From NCBI GenBank assembly GCA_010672585.1, contig JAAHGF010000013.1:124428-188427 (forward strand): a DNA stretch of 64,000 nt, written 5' to 3'. This DNA comes from Okeania sp. SIO1I7 (lineage in GTDB: Bacteria; Cyanobacteriota; Cyanobacteriia; Cyanobacteriales; Microcoleaceae). Every line of letters starts with the position of its first letter. Position 1 is the stretch's first letter. The notes beneath the pieces are model-generated. The model saw nothing but the letters and a program-made list of their open reading frames with translations. It was not told where the DNA came from and did not search any database. A program made the position numbers and the translations under genes. Below are positions 26,576-36,463 of this stretch, piece by piece.

Positions 26576-27439
26576 GGGTAATTTAAGTTATCAGTTATCA
26601 GTACCTATGCAACAAGGAGGCTTTAAAGTAAGCATTTCCTCCGGAATGCTGCGCAAACAGCCGTCAGCTCTCAGCTATCAGCTAATATCTACTATTTGTC
26701 AATGACTAGAATTACTTGGGTATTTGTACTTGTTCAAAATTTGTTTTTTTGAGGCTATACCTCTCGGCTGAAAATTGGCATATTTGAGGTGTTATTAACG
26801 TAAATACTAGCTTGTAGCCTTGTATTGAAGAGTCTATTGTTAGGTTTAAGCACAACATTGGCATAATATCTTATGTACAAACTATGTACCAAATCGCTGA
26901 AACAACGCAAGTTCGTGAAATATTTTGTAATAATTTGGGGAAAATTAGACTACTTTGATTTAGATAAATAATATTAAAAGCTGATTTGATTAGTCAAAGC
27001 TATATCGAGCGGTCGCGATTTAGTTTTGTTTTTGAAAGTTACTTTGCAATACCCGGAAAAAGTAGAACGGGAAGTAGTAATGATTTTTTAATTGTTTTGT
27101 CATACTATTAGCACAGATAACTTTAGGTTTATTCGTCCTACCTATTTTTGAGTATTACTAAGAGCTTGAGAAAGCGATCGCTATATCTTTTGACTTTTTA
27201 TCCTTTGAGCTTTAAATATGGAATCTTCTTTTTTTTATCTTCTAAAAAGAGAAGGCTTCAAACAAAAATTTATTGGTGAAGTGATAGGGCAACCCAACTT
27301 AAATTAAGTTATTGTTAGGTTGATTTTTCTGAGCAAAAACTGATTTTTTATAATTAGGTAATGGTGAAATTAAGAATCAGGGTAAACCAAAATATATATC
27401 CTTGAGTTTCTTTCCTCAACCTCACTGACAAAAGCTGCA
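26576..27439. other. Intergenic, no gene recognised
   Basis: Short repeats (TTATCAG run, CCGGAATGCTGCGCAAACAG near 26641) are followed by unremarkable AT-rich DNA with one HIP1 site. No gene of convincing length is seen on either strand. Confidence 0.5.
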
Positions 27440-27549
27440 ATTTCTAGTATGAAGCCTCAGTCTAATATTTTTAACTTATTATCTGAGTATTGATATGCAA
27501 AACAACTTTTTTCCGAATGCCAACCTAGGTCAATTATGATAAAATTCAT
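27440..27549 (-). pseudogene. Fragment of a duplicated DUF429 gene start
   Basis: From an ATG at 27549 the minus strand reads MNFIIIDLGWHSEKSCFAY, then QYSDNKLKILD and a stop, then GFILEIA. It aligns residue for residue with the start of the DUF429 gene at 26530, and the TTTACCAAAA leader is also conserved. Only about 36 codons survive. Confidence 0.75.
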
Positions 27550-27658
27550 ACTGTTATTTTGGTAAAAACATATATAGTGTCGCTTGAGTAAACCCACAGG
27601 GAAATTCAACTTAAATTAAGTTATTGCTAGGTTTATTTTTCTCAGGATAAATTGAACC

Positions 27659-29032
27659 CTACTCCCTACTCCCTAAAACAAAAGTTTTTTCATTATTGTC
27701 TTTGATAAGTTCTATTGAGGGAGAAATTTTTTCAACGATTATATTAGGAATAGCTTTACCTAAAGTAATTGCCCTAGCTGCCATAAAAATTGCTAAAGCT
27801 AACCATAATATATGATTGCTTTTTAACAACCAACCCACTATAGCAAAGGGTAAAAATCCTACTAAACTAGCAATTAAAGTAGAATTGCGTAATAAATTTC
27901 CTTGAGTTAAACCGAGAAAATATCCATCTAACATATAAGCCATTCCTCCAAACCCCAAAACAGGTATTAGCCAAAAAACATAACTATTAATATTGTGAAT
28001 AATTTCAGTATGATTAGTCAACAAATTAAATAAAGGAGTAGGGAATAAACAGAATACTAGAGCAAAAGTCAACCCGATACTCACACTAATTATTCCTGAT
28101 AATTTTACCAATACCTTTAATTGTTCTTGATTTCCCTCTCCATAACTTTTTCCTGCTAAAATTTCTGTGGCAAAAGCTAAACCGTCAATAAAATAAGCGG
28201 CTAATGTCACTACCTGTAATAACAGGGTATTAGTTGCTAAAACTAAAGTATTTATGTATGAACTTAAATTAGTAAATACAGCAAAAGTAGAAATTAGGGC
28301 AAAAGTGCGAATCAGAATATCTCGATTGAGAATAAAAGTTTCTCTAATTACTTGAGGTTGCCAAATATCTTTGATTAACTGAGGAATTTCTGTCAAAGAT
28401 ATTAAGTTAAAAACACAAATTATGCCTACGATTAAAGTAATATATTGACTTATTGCTGTAGCACTACCCGCACCACTACTTTCCCATCCCCAACGGACAA
28501 TAAAAATATAATCTAAGATAATATTTGTTCCTTTATTAACGACTGATAATAGTAAAACTTTTCCTCCTTGCTCTAGTCCTAAAAACCAACCTATTAATAC
28601 AAAGTTTAATAAGGTAGCAGGTGCGCCCCAAATTAAACTTTGATAGTAACTAATACCACTAGCTTTTACTTCTGGAGTTGCACTAAGTAAAGTAAAGCCA
28701 ATTTCTCGCAAAGGATATTTGAAAATTATAATTATCGTGGCAATAGCTAAAGCAATTAAGCAATTGCGTAGACAAATTTGTTTTACTTCCTGATGGTTTT
28801 CACTTCCTCTAGCTTGAGCAGTTGTACCAGTTGTACCCATGCGTAAAAAGCCGAAAGTCCAGTAAATATAGTTAAATAAAACTGTGGCAATAGAAACTCC
28901 TGCTAAATGATGAATTTCATCTAAATAACCTAAAAAAGCTAAGTCTACTAGACTTGCTAAAGGCACCATTAAATTAGATAAAATGTTGACTAATGCTAAT
29001 CTGAGAAAGCCATTGTGAATAACAGATTTCAT
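27659..29032 (-). CDS. MATE family efflux transporter (DinF-like)
   Basis: A 457-residue integral membrane protein with about twelve hydrophobic helices in two halves. The family markers fit the DinF-like branch of the MATE (multidrug and toxic compound extrusion) family: PLASLVDLAFLGYL in helix 1, WTFGFLRMGTTGTTAQARG in helix 2, and the second-half counterpart ATEILAGKSYGEGN. These are Na+ or H+ antiporters for organic cations and other small molecules; the substrate cannot be told. The final residues (VLGSRE then stop) are encoded by GGGAGTAGGGAGTAG repeat DNA, so the natural C-terminus has been replaced. No neighbour suggests an operon. Confidence 0.9.
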   Translation of the reverse strand: MKSVIHNGFLRLALVNILSNLMVPLASLVDLAFLGYLDEIHHLAGVSIATVLFNYIYWTFGFLRMGTTGTTAQARGSENHQEVKQICLRNCLIALAIATIIIIFKYPLREIGFTLLSATPEVKASGISYYQSLIWGAPATLLNFVLIGWFLGLEQGGKVLLLSVVNKGTNIILDYIFIVRWGWESSGAGSATAISQYITLIVGIICVFNLISLTEIPQLIKDIWQPQVIRETFILNRDILIRTFALISTFAVFTNLSSYINTLVLATNTLLLQVVTLAAYFIDGLAFATEILAGKSYGEGNQEQLKVLVKLSGIISVSIGLTFALVFCLFPTPLFNLLTNHTEIIHNINSYVFWLIPVLGFGGMAYMLDGYFLGLTQGNLLRNSTLIASLVGFLPFAIVGWLLKSNHILWLALAIFMAARAITLGKAIPNIIVEKISPSIELIKDNNEKTFVLGSRE

Positions 29033-29723
29033 ATTTTTAAAAGAGTGGATTTATCTTCCATTTTACCAAAAAATAAGGGTGCATCTCATATTTGCAAAAA
29101 TACTTTTTTCCTATATATTCCCTGTTCCCTGTTCCCTGTTCCCTGTTCCCTAAAGCAATAAATTTTTGGCTTTATTCAAAATTGAGATGCACCCAAAAAT
29201 AAGGTCTGAAGCATCCCCTTGAAAGGGGATAAAAAAAATAAAGTTCAATATTTCAAGCCTCTAATTTTAACTAGAGGTACTGATAACTGATAACTGATAA
29301 CTGATAACTGAAATGACTCACAGAGGTTAGTTATGAAGAAACAAAATTAAGATTTAGACAACCTTTAATGTTTAACTCCTACTCTAGATGAAGAAAGTGG
29401 TCAATTACTTATAGTTAAAGATGCAAATATTACAGTGGTTTTCATAATTAGGGTTTGCTGAAAAAGTCTTTTAGAAGGAGTAGGAGACAGGAGACAGGAG
29501 ACAGTAGAAATGGGAATGAGCGACGAGGTAGGAGTAAGAATTGTAAGAGTGATTTTTCAATAAATGAACAAATTACTCTTATGTGGCATGAATATGCTCA
29601 AGCTGAATCAGAATAATTATCTGAATATGCTCAAAGATTAAAGACTATTTTATTAGAAGTTTTAGAGGAAATTAATTGATGTCTATAGCAATCAGGAATG
29701 AGTTATGAGAATTGAAGTGTTCC
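29033..29723. other. Intergenic, repeats and gene debris
   Basis: Contains GTTCCCT and CTGATAA repeat runs and a lone left end of the 4-bp-TSD MITE family at 29450. A short stretch near 29560-29680 could be a worn Uma2-type C-terminus (QITLMWHEYAQAESE, AQRLKTILLEV). No intact gene is seen. Confidence 0.5.
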
Positions 29724-30419
29724 TTAAAAGTACTGAAAATTAATTTTTCCCATGTCATCCATGAGACTACCTACTTCTGTTGCGGGGGTATTTGTGAATA
29801 AACAAATTAATGTTGCACCGAGACTATATAAGTCTGATGCTGTTGTTAATTCGCGATTAAAAATTTGTTCTGGAGGCATAAATCCTAATGTACCTTTGAC
29901 TACGCTACTAACAGCAACTTCTCCTCCTCCTATCCTGGCAAAACCAAAGTCTACTAGGCTAATGTTCATCTGGTTATCTACTAGAATATTTTCTGGTTTT
30001 AAGTCTCTATGAATCACTGGTGGAATTCTATTTTGGAGGTATTTAAGAATTTCTAGAACTGAAATTGCTATTTGTTTAATTTGTTGGGGTTGCCATTTTT
30101 GAGAAGTTGCTAAATTTGCTAAAGAAATAGCATTTTTATATTCCTGTACCATACAAAAACCTGATGGTGTTTGGAAGGAATCTAAATAGTGGGGAATGTT
30201 GGGATGGTCTAGTGTTTTTAATACTTGAACTTCTCTTTCATAAGCTTGATATTCTGACCAATGCGCTCCGGTTGTAGCAAATTGAAATTGTTTAACTACT
30301 ACTGTTTTTTGAGTGTTAATTTCTGTGGCAAGATAGGTTACTCTTCCACCTGCACGGTTGTGTCCGAGTTCTTTGATTATTTGATAGCCGTAATCGGAAA
30401 AATTTGGATAGTTATTCAT
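29724..30419 (-). CDS. Ser/Thr protein kinase, C-terminally truncated
   Basis: A 231-residue eukaryotic-type (Hanks) kinase. The glycine loop is unusual (LGHNRAGGRVTYLA), as in this cyanobacterial subfamily. The ATP-binding Lys is in VVVKQF, the catalytic loop is HRDLKPENIL, the metal site is VDFGFAR, and the activation segment ends in MPPEQ. The protein ends soon after the F-helix (ASDLYSLGATLICLF). About the last 40 residues of the kinase fold and the usual C-terminal membrane segments are missing. All catalytic residues are present, but the fold is incomplete and activity is doubtful. Two more decayed relatives follow upstream (30501-30996 and 31218-31381), so this is the best-preserved member of a dying tandem family. 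Confidence 0.75.
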   Translation of the reverse strand: MNNYPNFSDYGYQIIKELGHNRAGGRVTYLATEINTQKTVVVKQFQFATTGAHWSEYQAYEREVQVLKTLDHPNIPHYLDSFQTPSGFCMVQEYKNAISLANLATSQKWQPQQIKQIAISVLEILKYLQNRIPPVIHRDLKPENILVDNQMNISLVDFGFARIGGGEVAVSSVVKGTLGFMPPEQIFNRELTTASDLYSLGATLICLFTNTPATEVGSLMDDMGKINFQYF

Positions 30420-30500
30420 GGGTTTTTAGTAAGTTTTTAGAGGACTGAGAATAGGAAAGAATTAATTTTTTACATGATATTCCGAGCCACTATATTTTGA

Positions 30501-30996
30501 TTATGGTTTAATTACGTTTGGCTCTGCTTTTCTGTATTTAGAAAATATTCTGACAGGTTTGAATATGAAATAAAGTAGGGGTATTAAAGTGGCAGAAAGA
30601 GAGGCTATCGCTACTATTGCTGAGTCTAAAATTTCTCCTAAAGTAAAGCAGTGTGGTTGAGAAATGACTTCAAAAAAAAGCATAAAAGTCATAACTAAGC
30701 TAAAGTCTAATCCTATTATTAAAAGATTTATAAGTCTTTTTTCTATTTTGGAGAACAATTGATATATGAGGAATCCCTGGATAATTGAGACTTTTTAATA
30801 CTGCTATTTCTTGTTCGTAGGCATCATATTCTGCCCAAGTTGCTCCTAGTTTGGCAAATTTAAATTGTTTAATAACTACCTTTTTTTGAGTGTTTATATT
30901 TTTGGCTAAATAAGTGACTCGCCCACCAATATTATTGTGTCCGAGTTCTTTAATTATTTGATAGCCTTGGTCAGAAAATTTGGGGTAATTATTCAT
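30501..30996 (-). pseudogene. Ser/Thr kinase paralogue with internal deletion
   Basis: The start (MNNYPKFSDQGYQIIKELGH to LNYPGIPHI) is closely similar to the first 75 or so residues of the kinase at 29724. At about 30770 it jumps, out of frame, to a C-terminal membrane region (FSKIEKRLINLLIIGLDF, then ATLIPLLYFIFKPV). The central catalytic domain, with the HRD and DFG motifs, is deleted. The membrane part shows what the truncated neighbour has lost. Confidence 0.7.
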
Positions 30997-31163
30997 GGGT
31001 TTTTAGTAGATTTTTAGGAACACGAAGCAGTTAAATTATTGGATATACTTCCTGGTACTTATATTTCGATTATCATTTCCTTTATGGGTTTAATACCCCA
31101 CCGTTTATACGGTACTCAAAATTATTTGGGATTAGAATCAATAAGCAATTTTCCCTTCTGCAT

Positions 31164-31182
31164 CCCCCCTTTCAAAGGGGGG
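31164..31182. repeat. CCCCCCTTTCAAAGGGGGG hairpin repeat
   Basis: A 19-bp perfect palindrome (9-bp stem, 1-nt centre) followed by TAGGGGGG. Similar C-rich palindromes occur near 39117-39133 and 47784-47815. Confidence 0.7.
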
Positions 31183-31217
31183 TAGGGGGGATACCTTCTG
31201 CCTTCTTCAAGCCTTAA

Positions 31218-31381
31218 TTAATTTTGGCTCAGATTTTTGTAGCTAGCTATTATTTTCATAAATTTTAATCTTACATAAAATAGAAGTATTAGGGTAATAG
31301 AAAAAGAAGCGATCGCTCCGACTACTAATAGTTCTATTTCTCCTCAAGTTATGCAGTGTAGAAGTTCAAAATAATATTCCC
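31218..31381 (-). pseudogene. C-terminal membrane remnant of a third kinase paralogue
   Basis: The minus strand reads YYFELLHCIT, stop, GEIELLVVGAIASFSITLIL then LLFYVRLKFMKIIASYKN. It aligns with the tail FEVISQPHCFTLGEI and AIVAIASLSATLIPLLYF of the pseudogene at 30501. Nothing of the kinase domain is left. Confidence 0.5.
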
Positions 31382-31521
31382 ACAACCAACAAAAATTATT
31401 ACTTTTCCGCACTTTCTATATTACATTTAGTAGTATGATGTAGCCATAAATCCTCAAAGTCGGGGAATATGCAAAAATAATCAAGAAAACAAGACTATCA
31501 AAAATAATACGGAGAAAAACT

Positions 31522-34311
31522 GTGGACTCCAAATATAACCCTGTATCCATTGAACAAAAGTGGCAAAAAATCTGGACCGAACAAAACCAAAATCAAACCC
31601 CTACAGACAAGAATAAACAAAAATTCTACGCTCTATCCATGTTCCCTTACCCATCCGGCAACTTACATATGGGCCATGTTCGTAACTACACAATCACCGA
31701 TGTCATTGCCCGACTCAAACGGATGCAAGGTTATCGTGTCCTGCACCCCATGGGTTGGGACGCATTTGGACTACCAGCAGAAAACGCAGCCATTGACCGT
31801 GGCATTCCACCCAGTAAATGGACCTACCAAAATATTGCCCAAATGAAAGAACAACTAAGACGTTTGGGTTTCTCCATCGACTGGGAAAAAGAAGTCGCCA
31901 CCTGCTCCCCCGAATACTACCGTTGGACCCAATGGATATTCCTTCAATTTTTCCAAGCAGGTCTCGCTTATCAAAAAGAATCCGCCGTTAACTGGGACCC
32001 CATCGACCAAACCGTACTTGCCAACGAACAAGTAGATGGTGAAGGTCGTTCCTGGCGCTCCGGGGCAAAAGTCGAACGTAAATTGTTGCGTCAGTGGTTC
32101 TTCAAAATTACCGACTACGCCGAACAACTCCTCAATGACTTGGACAAATTGCCTGGTTGGCCAGAAAGAGTTAAAACCATGCAGGCCAACTGGATAGGTA
32201 AATCTGTCGGTGCTTATCTCGAATTTCCCATAGTGGGGATGGATAAAAAAATCGGTGTCTTTACCACCAGACCCGATACTGTCTACGGCGTTAGTTACGT
32301 TGTCTTAGCTCCCGAACATCCTTTAACAGCAGAGGTGACAACCCCAGAACAACAAACTACCGTCGAAACCTTTATTCAAGAAGTAGCTGCCGAAAGTGAA
32401 CTAGAACGCACCGCTGAAGACAAACCAAAACGTGGCGTTCCCACTGGCGGCAAAGCTATCAACCCATTCAACAACCAAGAAATTCCCATCTGGATCGCCG
32501 ACTATGTACTCTATGAATATGGTACAGGTGCAGTTATGGGAGTACCCGCTCACGATGTACGCGACTTCCAGTTTGCCAAACAATACAATCTACCCATTAC
32601 AAATGTCATTGTGCCAGATGACTCCGATAATGATGACTGGGAATTTACAGATGCTTATACCGATGTTGGCACCATGGTCAACTCCGGTCCGTTTAATGGT
32701 GAAAAATCTACTGTCGCTAAAAAAGCAATTATTGAACTTGCAGAAGAGGAAGGTTATGGGGAAGGTCGCGTACAATATCGTTTGCGAGATTGGTTAATTT
32801 CTAGACAACGTTATTGGGGCGCACCAATACCTATTATTCACTGTCCGAAATGTGGTGCTGTTCCTGTGCCAGATGAAGATTTACCTGTGAAATTGCCAGA
32901 AAGTGTAGAATTTTCTGGTCGCGGTCCGTCACCCTTGGCAAAATTGGAAGATTGGGTGAATGTTCCTTGTCCGAGTTGTGGCACTCCTGCAAAACGGGAA
33001 ACGGATACGATGGATACTTTTATTGATTCGTCTTGGTATTACTTGCGTTATCCAGATGCAACGAACGAACAACAGGTGTTTGACTCGGAAATAGTTAATG
33101 ACTGGTTGCCTGTAGACCAATATGTGGGTGGTATCGAACACGCAATTTTGCATTTGTTGTATTCCAGATTTTTTACAAAAGTTTTGCGCGACAGGGGTTT
33201 GTGCAATTTTGACGAACCATTCCAACGTTTGTTAACTCAAGGAATGGTACAAGGTATCACCTACAAAAATCCAATTACGGGTAAATATATTCCCTCTGCT
33301 GACGTCAACCCGGAAGACCCGAAAGACCCGAAAACTGGAGACGAGTTGGAAGTCTTTTTTGAGAAGATGTCTAAATCTAAATATAACGGTGTCGATCCTT
33401 TAGATGTGATGTCAAAATATGGAGCTGATACCGCGCGGATGTTTATCTTATTTAAAGCGCCACCGGAAAAAGATTTAGAGTGGGATGATGCTGATGTGCA
33501 AGGACAGTTTCGTTTCCTCAACCGAGTGTGGTCTTTGGTAACGGAATTTTCTGCAAATCATAGTTTAAGTGAGTTGAAAGTAAAAAATAGCGGTATTACT
33601 CAAGCAGACTTGAAACAGTTGGGTTGGTCTCGGTATTTGATTACTGAAATTACGAAAAATCTTTCTGCTTTTAAACTCAAAAATGTAGTGAAAGTTTATG
33701 CTGCTGCTGATGTGAAAGCTGCAATAGAAGCAAAGTTTAATCATCCAGAAACTCAACAAGAGACTAAGAATGATTTACAGAAAGGGTTGAGTTGGATAGA
33801 AACTAGGTTTGCTACAGAGTTAACTAAAGCAGAGAAAGATTTACGCAGGGCGGTACATATTGCTATTAAGGAAGTGACAGAAGATTTGGATGGAGATTAT
33901 CAGTTTAATACTGCTGTTTCTGAAATGATGAAATTGAGTAATGCTCTTGCTGATGCTAGTTGCAAAGATTCACCTATTTATGCGGAAGGTTTGGAAACTT
34001 TGCTGTTGTTGTTGGCGCCGTTTGCACCTCATATTATTGAGGAGTTGTGGCAAATTGCTGGTAATTTTGGTTCGGTACACACGCATTCTTGGCCTAAGTT
34101 TGACCCGGATGCTTTGGTTGTAGATGAAATTACCTTGGTGATTCAGATTAAGGGTAAAACTAGGGGTACTATTCAGGTGTCAGCACAAGCAGATAAGGCG
34201 ACTTTGGAAAAGTTAGCGCGAGAGTCGGAAGTCGCACAGCGTCATTTGGAAGGTAAGGAGATTAGGAAGGTAATTGTGGTGCCTGGAAAATTAGTTAATT
34301 TTGTGGTGTAG
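31522..34311 (+). CDS. leuS: Leucyl-tRNA synthetase
   Basis: A 929-residue class I aminoacyl-tRNA synthetase that charges tRNA-Leu. The HIGH signature is HMGH (in [14 protein letters not shown], about residue 47). The editing domain (about 230-430) keeps FTTRPDT and the [17 protein letters not shown] segment. A CPKC/CPSC zinc-type insert lies near 455-490, and KMSKS is KMSKSKYNG (about 615). The anticodon-binding helical domain and the C-terminal beta domain are complete. The start is a GTG at 31522 with GGAG nine bases upstream. Codon use is more GC-rich at the 5' half than in the surrounding DNA, as expected for a highly expressed gene. Confidence 0.97.
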   Translation: MDSKYNPVSIEQKWQKIWTEQNQNQTPTDKNKQKFYALSMFPYPSGNLHMGHVRNYTITDVIARLKRMQGYRVLHPMGWDAFGLPAENAAIDRGIPPSKWTYQNIAQMKEQLRRLGFSIDWEKEVATCSPEYYRWTQWIFLQFFQAGLAYQKESAVNWDPIDQTVLANEQVDGEGRSWRSGAKVERKLLRQWFFKITDYAEQLLNDLDKLPGWPERVKTMQANWIGKSVGAYLEFPIVGMDKKIGVFTTRPDTVYGVSYVVLAPEHPLTAEVTTPEQQTTVETFIQEVAAESELERTAEDKPKRGVPTGGKAINPFNNQEIPIWIADYVLYEYGTGAVMGVPAHDVRDFQFAKQYNLPITNVIVPDDSDNDDWEFTDAYTDVGTMVNSGPFNGEKSTVAKKAIIELAEEEGYGEGRVQYRLRDWLISRQRYWGAPIPIIHCPKCGAVPVPDEDLPVKLPESVEFSGRGPSPLAKLEDWVNVPCPSCGTPAKRETDTMDTFIDSSWYYLRYPDATNEQQVFDSEIVNDWLPVDQYVGGIEHAILHLLYSRFFTKVLRDRGLCNFDEPFQRLLTQGMVQGITYKNPITGKYIPSADVNPEDPKDPKTGDELEVFFEKMSKSKYNGVDPLDVMSKYGADTARMFILFKAPPEKDLEWDDADVQGQFRFLNRVWSLVTEFSANHSLSELKVKNSGITQADLKQLGWSRYLITEITKNLSAFKLKNVVKVYAAADVKAAIEAKFNHPETQQETKNDLQKGLSWIETRFATELTKAEKDLRRAVHIAIKEVTEDLDGDYQFNTAVSEMMKLSNALADASCKDSPIYAEGLETLLLLLAPFAPHIIEELWQIAGNFGSVHTHSWPKFDPDALVVDEITLVIQIKGKTRGTIQVSAQADKATLEKLARESEVAQRHLEGKEIRKVIVVPGKLVNFVV

Positions 34312-34741
34312 CAGAAGGAAAAAGGAAGAAGGAAGAATCTTCTGTTGTCCGAGTTTTAAGCTTTTGATATGTCCTAAGCTTTGCTTCGGCTGCGATAGCT
34401 TAATTTATCAAAATAATTAGGTCGCGCAACCCCGAATTGGCGATCGGGTTTCTGGAGGGTTGCTCAAAATACCCGTAACAAAAATAACTTCTGACTTCTG
34501 ACTTCTAACTTTATTAAGATGGGGAGGTTGTGTGTAACTTCTCTACTTATATAACTGGACTTGTTGTGAAATAAAACCTGAAAGTGCAACAATGTGAGCC
34601 GAAAATTCTGTTTGCAAGCTTATTTGCAAATAATTTGAGCTGTTTGCGCAGCATGACCTAGGAAAAATTGCCTTGGAAAGCGAGCCGAAGCGTTTTTGTT
34701 TGCAAGCTGTTACACTTAGGTTAACCTATTTACGCCTTCAA
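34312..34741. other. Intergenic, repeats only
   Basis: GGAAGAAGGAAG runs, one HIP1-like site and a GTTTGCGCAGCATGACCTAGG copy of the dispersed repeat (34638-34658). A TTG-initiated extension of the next gene into this DNA (from 34673) is not credible. Confidence 0.6.
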
Positions 34742-36184
34742 ATGAACAACTCTAATAAGCAAAACCAAACCCACAAAATCGACTCCTTCTTAGGAAGAGG
34801 AATTATTGATCAATTGCTTGCCATTGAGGAAGAAATGGCAGGGCGAATTGAGGAAATTATTACGCGTATTGAGCAAAATTTCGATCGCCGTTTAGAAGAT
34901 GCAATTCTATTTTTGGCAGGAAGCGGTGATGGTGAAAACTTGAAGGACAGTATTGGCTTCAATTGGAACGATTCGCGGTTTGGCCATTCGTTAGCCAGGC
35001 GGTTGCAAAGTGGGACAAGGTTGACGCTTAAACAAGCTCACACTGCACTCCAGATGATGCAGAAATACAGCAAGACCCAACTAGAACCGAATGGGTATTC
35101 GCTGCCGATCACATGGGAGGAAATCTCCCATCAGTATCGCGAAAGGGAGATCGAGAGCGCTTCTTATCGAATGTATCTGGGTCTCCACGAGGATGAGGAC
35201 TATGGCGCTTGTATCGCCATTCGTTACCCCGTTAACGTTGAAATCGCGGGAATACGAGAGGACTTAGAAGAAGACGCAGGCATTGAGGATGGGGAGAGGT
35301 GGCCTGTGTCGTCAGACAATTGGGACTACTGCCACCCCTTTTGGCGGGCAGAAGGATTGCTGGCATACGCTGACGACCGCGACTGGTATGTCGATCCTGA
35401 CATTGAGGCAGCATACTATTTGTGGCAGGAGGAGCAAAAGGCAGGGATTAACTCAGGGCGAATTTCTGGATTGTTATCTCACTCTGCAACTCCTTCAACC
35501 ATTGATAAATTGCTTGCCTTAGAGGAAGAAATGGTAGGGCGAATTGAGGAGATTGTTGCGCGTATTGAGCAAAATTTCGATCACCGTTTAGAAAATGCAA
35601 TTCTATTTTTGGCAGGAAGCAATGATGAAAATTTGGAGGACAGTATTGGCTTCAATTGGAGCGATTCGTGGTTTGGTCATTCATTAGCCAGGCGGTTGCA
35701 AAGTGGGACAAGGTTGACGCTTAAACAAGCTCACACTGCACTCCAGATGATGCAGGAATACAGCAAGACCCAACTAGAACTGAATGGGTATTCGCTGCCG
35801 AGGACATGGGAAGAAATCTCCCATCAGTACCGCGAAAATACGATCGAGAGTGATCCTTCTAAAATACGTATGGTTCTCCAAAGGGACGAGGAGCACAACA
35901 CGTATATCGCCATTTATTATCCTGTTAATGTTCCAGTTGAGACAATAGATGAAAGCTTAGAAAAAATAGCAGCCATTCAGGATGGGGAGGTGTGGTACAT
36001 GTGGTCAGAAGATTCGCCGTCAGGCAATTCGTACTACGGCTATCCCCTCTGGCGGGCAGAAGGATTGCTGGAAGCAGCAGCACACTGGATAGAAAGTGGC
36101 TACAACTGGTATGTTGATCCTGACATTGAGGCAGCACACTATTTGTGGCAGCAGGAGCAAAAGGCAGGGATCGGCTCGGGGTGA
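34742..36184 (+). CDS. Protein with two copies of an unassigned ~225-residue domain
   Basis: A 480-residue protein made of two tandem copies of one domain. Each begins IDxLLAxEEEMxGRIEEI and runs through RIEQNFDxRLExAILFLAGS, GFNWxDSxFGHSLARRLQSG, LKQAHTALQMMQ, YSLPxTWEEISHQYRE and WYVDPDIEAAxYLWQ to KAGIxSG. The same domain occurs once in the lectin protein downstream. No known family is recognised. It is acidic, rich in Trp and Tyr, with no signal peptide or membrane segment. The ATG at 34742 is preferred over a TTG at 34673 inside repeat DNA. The TGA at 36182 stands where the paralogue has CGA, and homology continues for about 17 codons beyond it, so the gene was once longer. Confidence 0.8.
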   Translation: MNNSNKQNQTHKIDSFLGRGIIDQLLAIEEEMAGRIEEIITRIEQNFDRRLEDAILFLAGSGDGENLKDSIGFNWNDSRFGHSLARRLQSGTRLTLKQAHTALQMMQKYSKTQLEPNGYSLPITWEEISHQYREREIESASYRMYLGLHEDEDYGACIAIRYPVNVEIAGIREDLEEDAGIEDGERWPVSSDNWDYCHPFWRAEGLLAYADDRDWYVDPDIEAAYYLWQEEQKAGINSGRISGLLSHSATPSTIDKLLALEEEMVGRIEEIVARIEQNFDHRLENAILFLAGSNDENLEDSIGFNWSDSWFGHSLARRLQSGTRLTLKQAHTALQMMQEYSKTQLELNGYSLPRTWEEISHQYRENTIESDPSKIRMVLQRDEEHNTYIAIYYPVNVPVETIDESLEKIAAIQDGEVWYMWSEDSPSGNSYYGYPLWRAEGLLEAAAHWIESGYNWYVDPDIEAAHYLWQQEQKAGIGSG

Positions 36185-36463
36185 ATATCTGCATTGTTCT
36201 CTCGCTCTGCAACTGCCACCGAATCATCATCTTGAAGACGAGTTGGGCAAGTGACTATCCGGCCTAGTTTAACGGCATTACGCCATAATCAAGAATTTTT
36301 ATGTTGACAAAAAAGTCATATGCTGCTACTATGGAATGAGAAGAAAATAAAACCGGATAAAATTAATGACACTCAAAAGGTTTCAATGCCAGAAAACATA
36401 ATTTCCCGGTATTATTTAATTTCCTTTCCTATGTCTAGTAATTATTCTTTGAATGATTGAATT

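Noticed and set aside
34673-34741. TTG-initiated extension of the repeat-domain protein
   Set aside because: The added codons are repeat DNA; the ATG at 34742 starts the conserved part.
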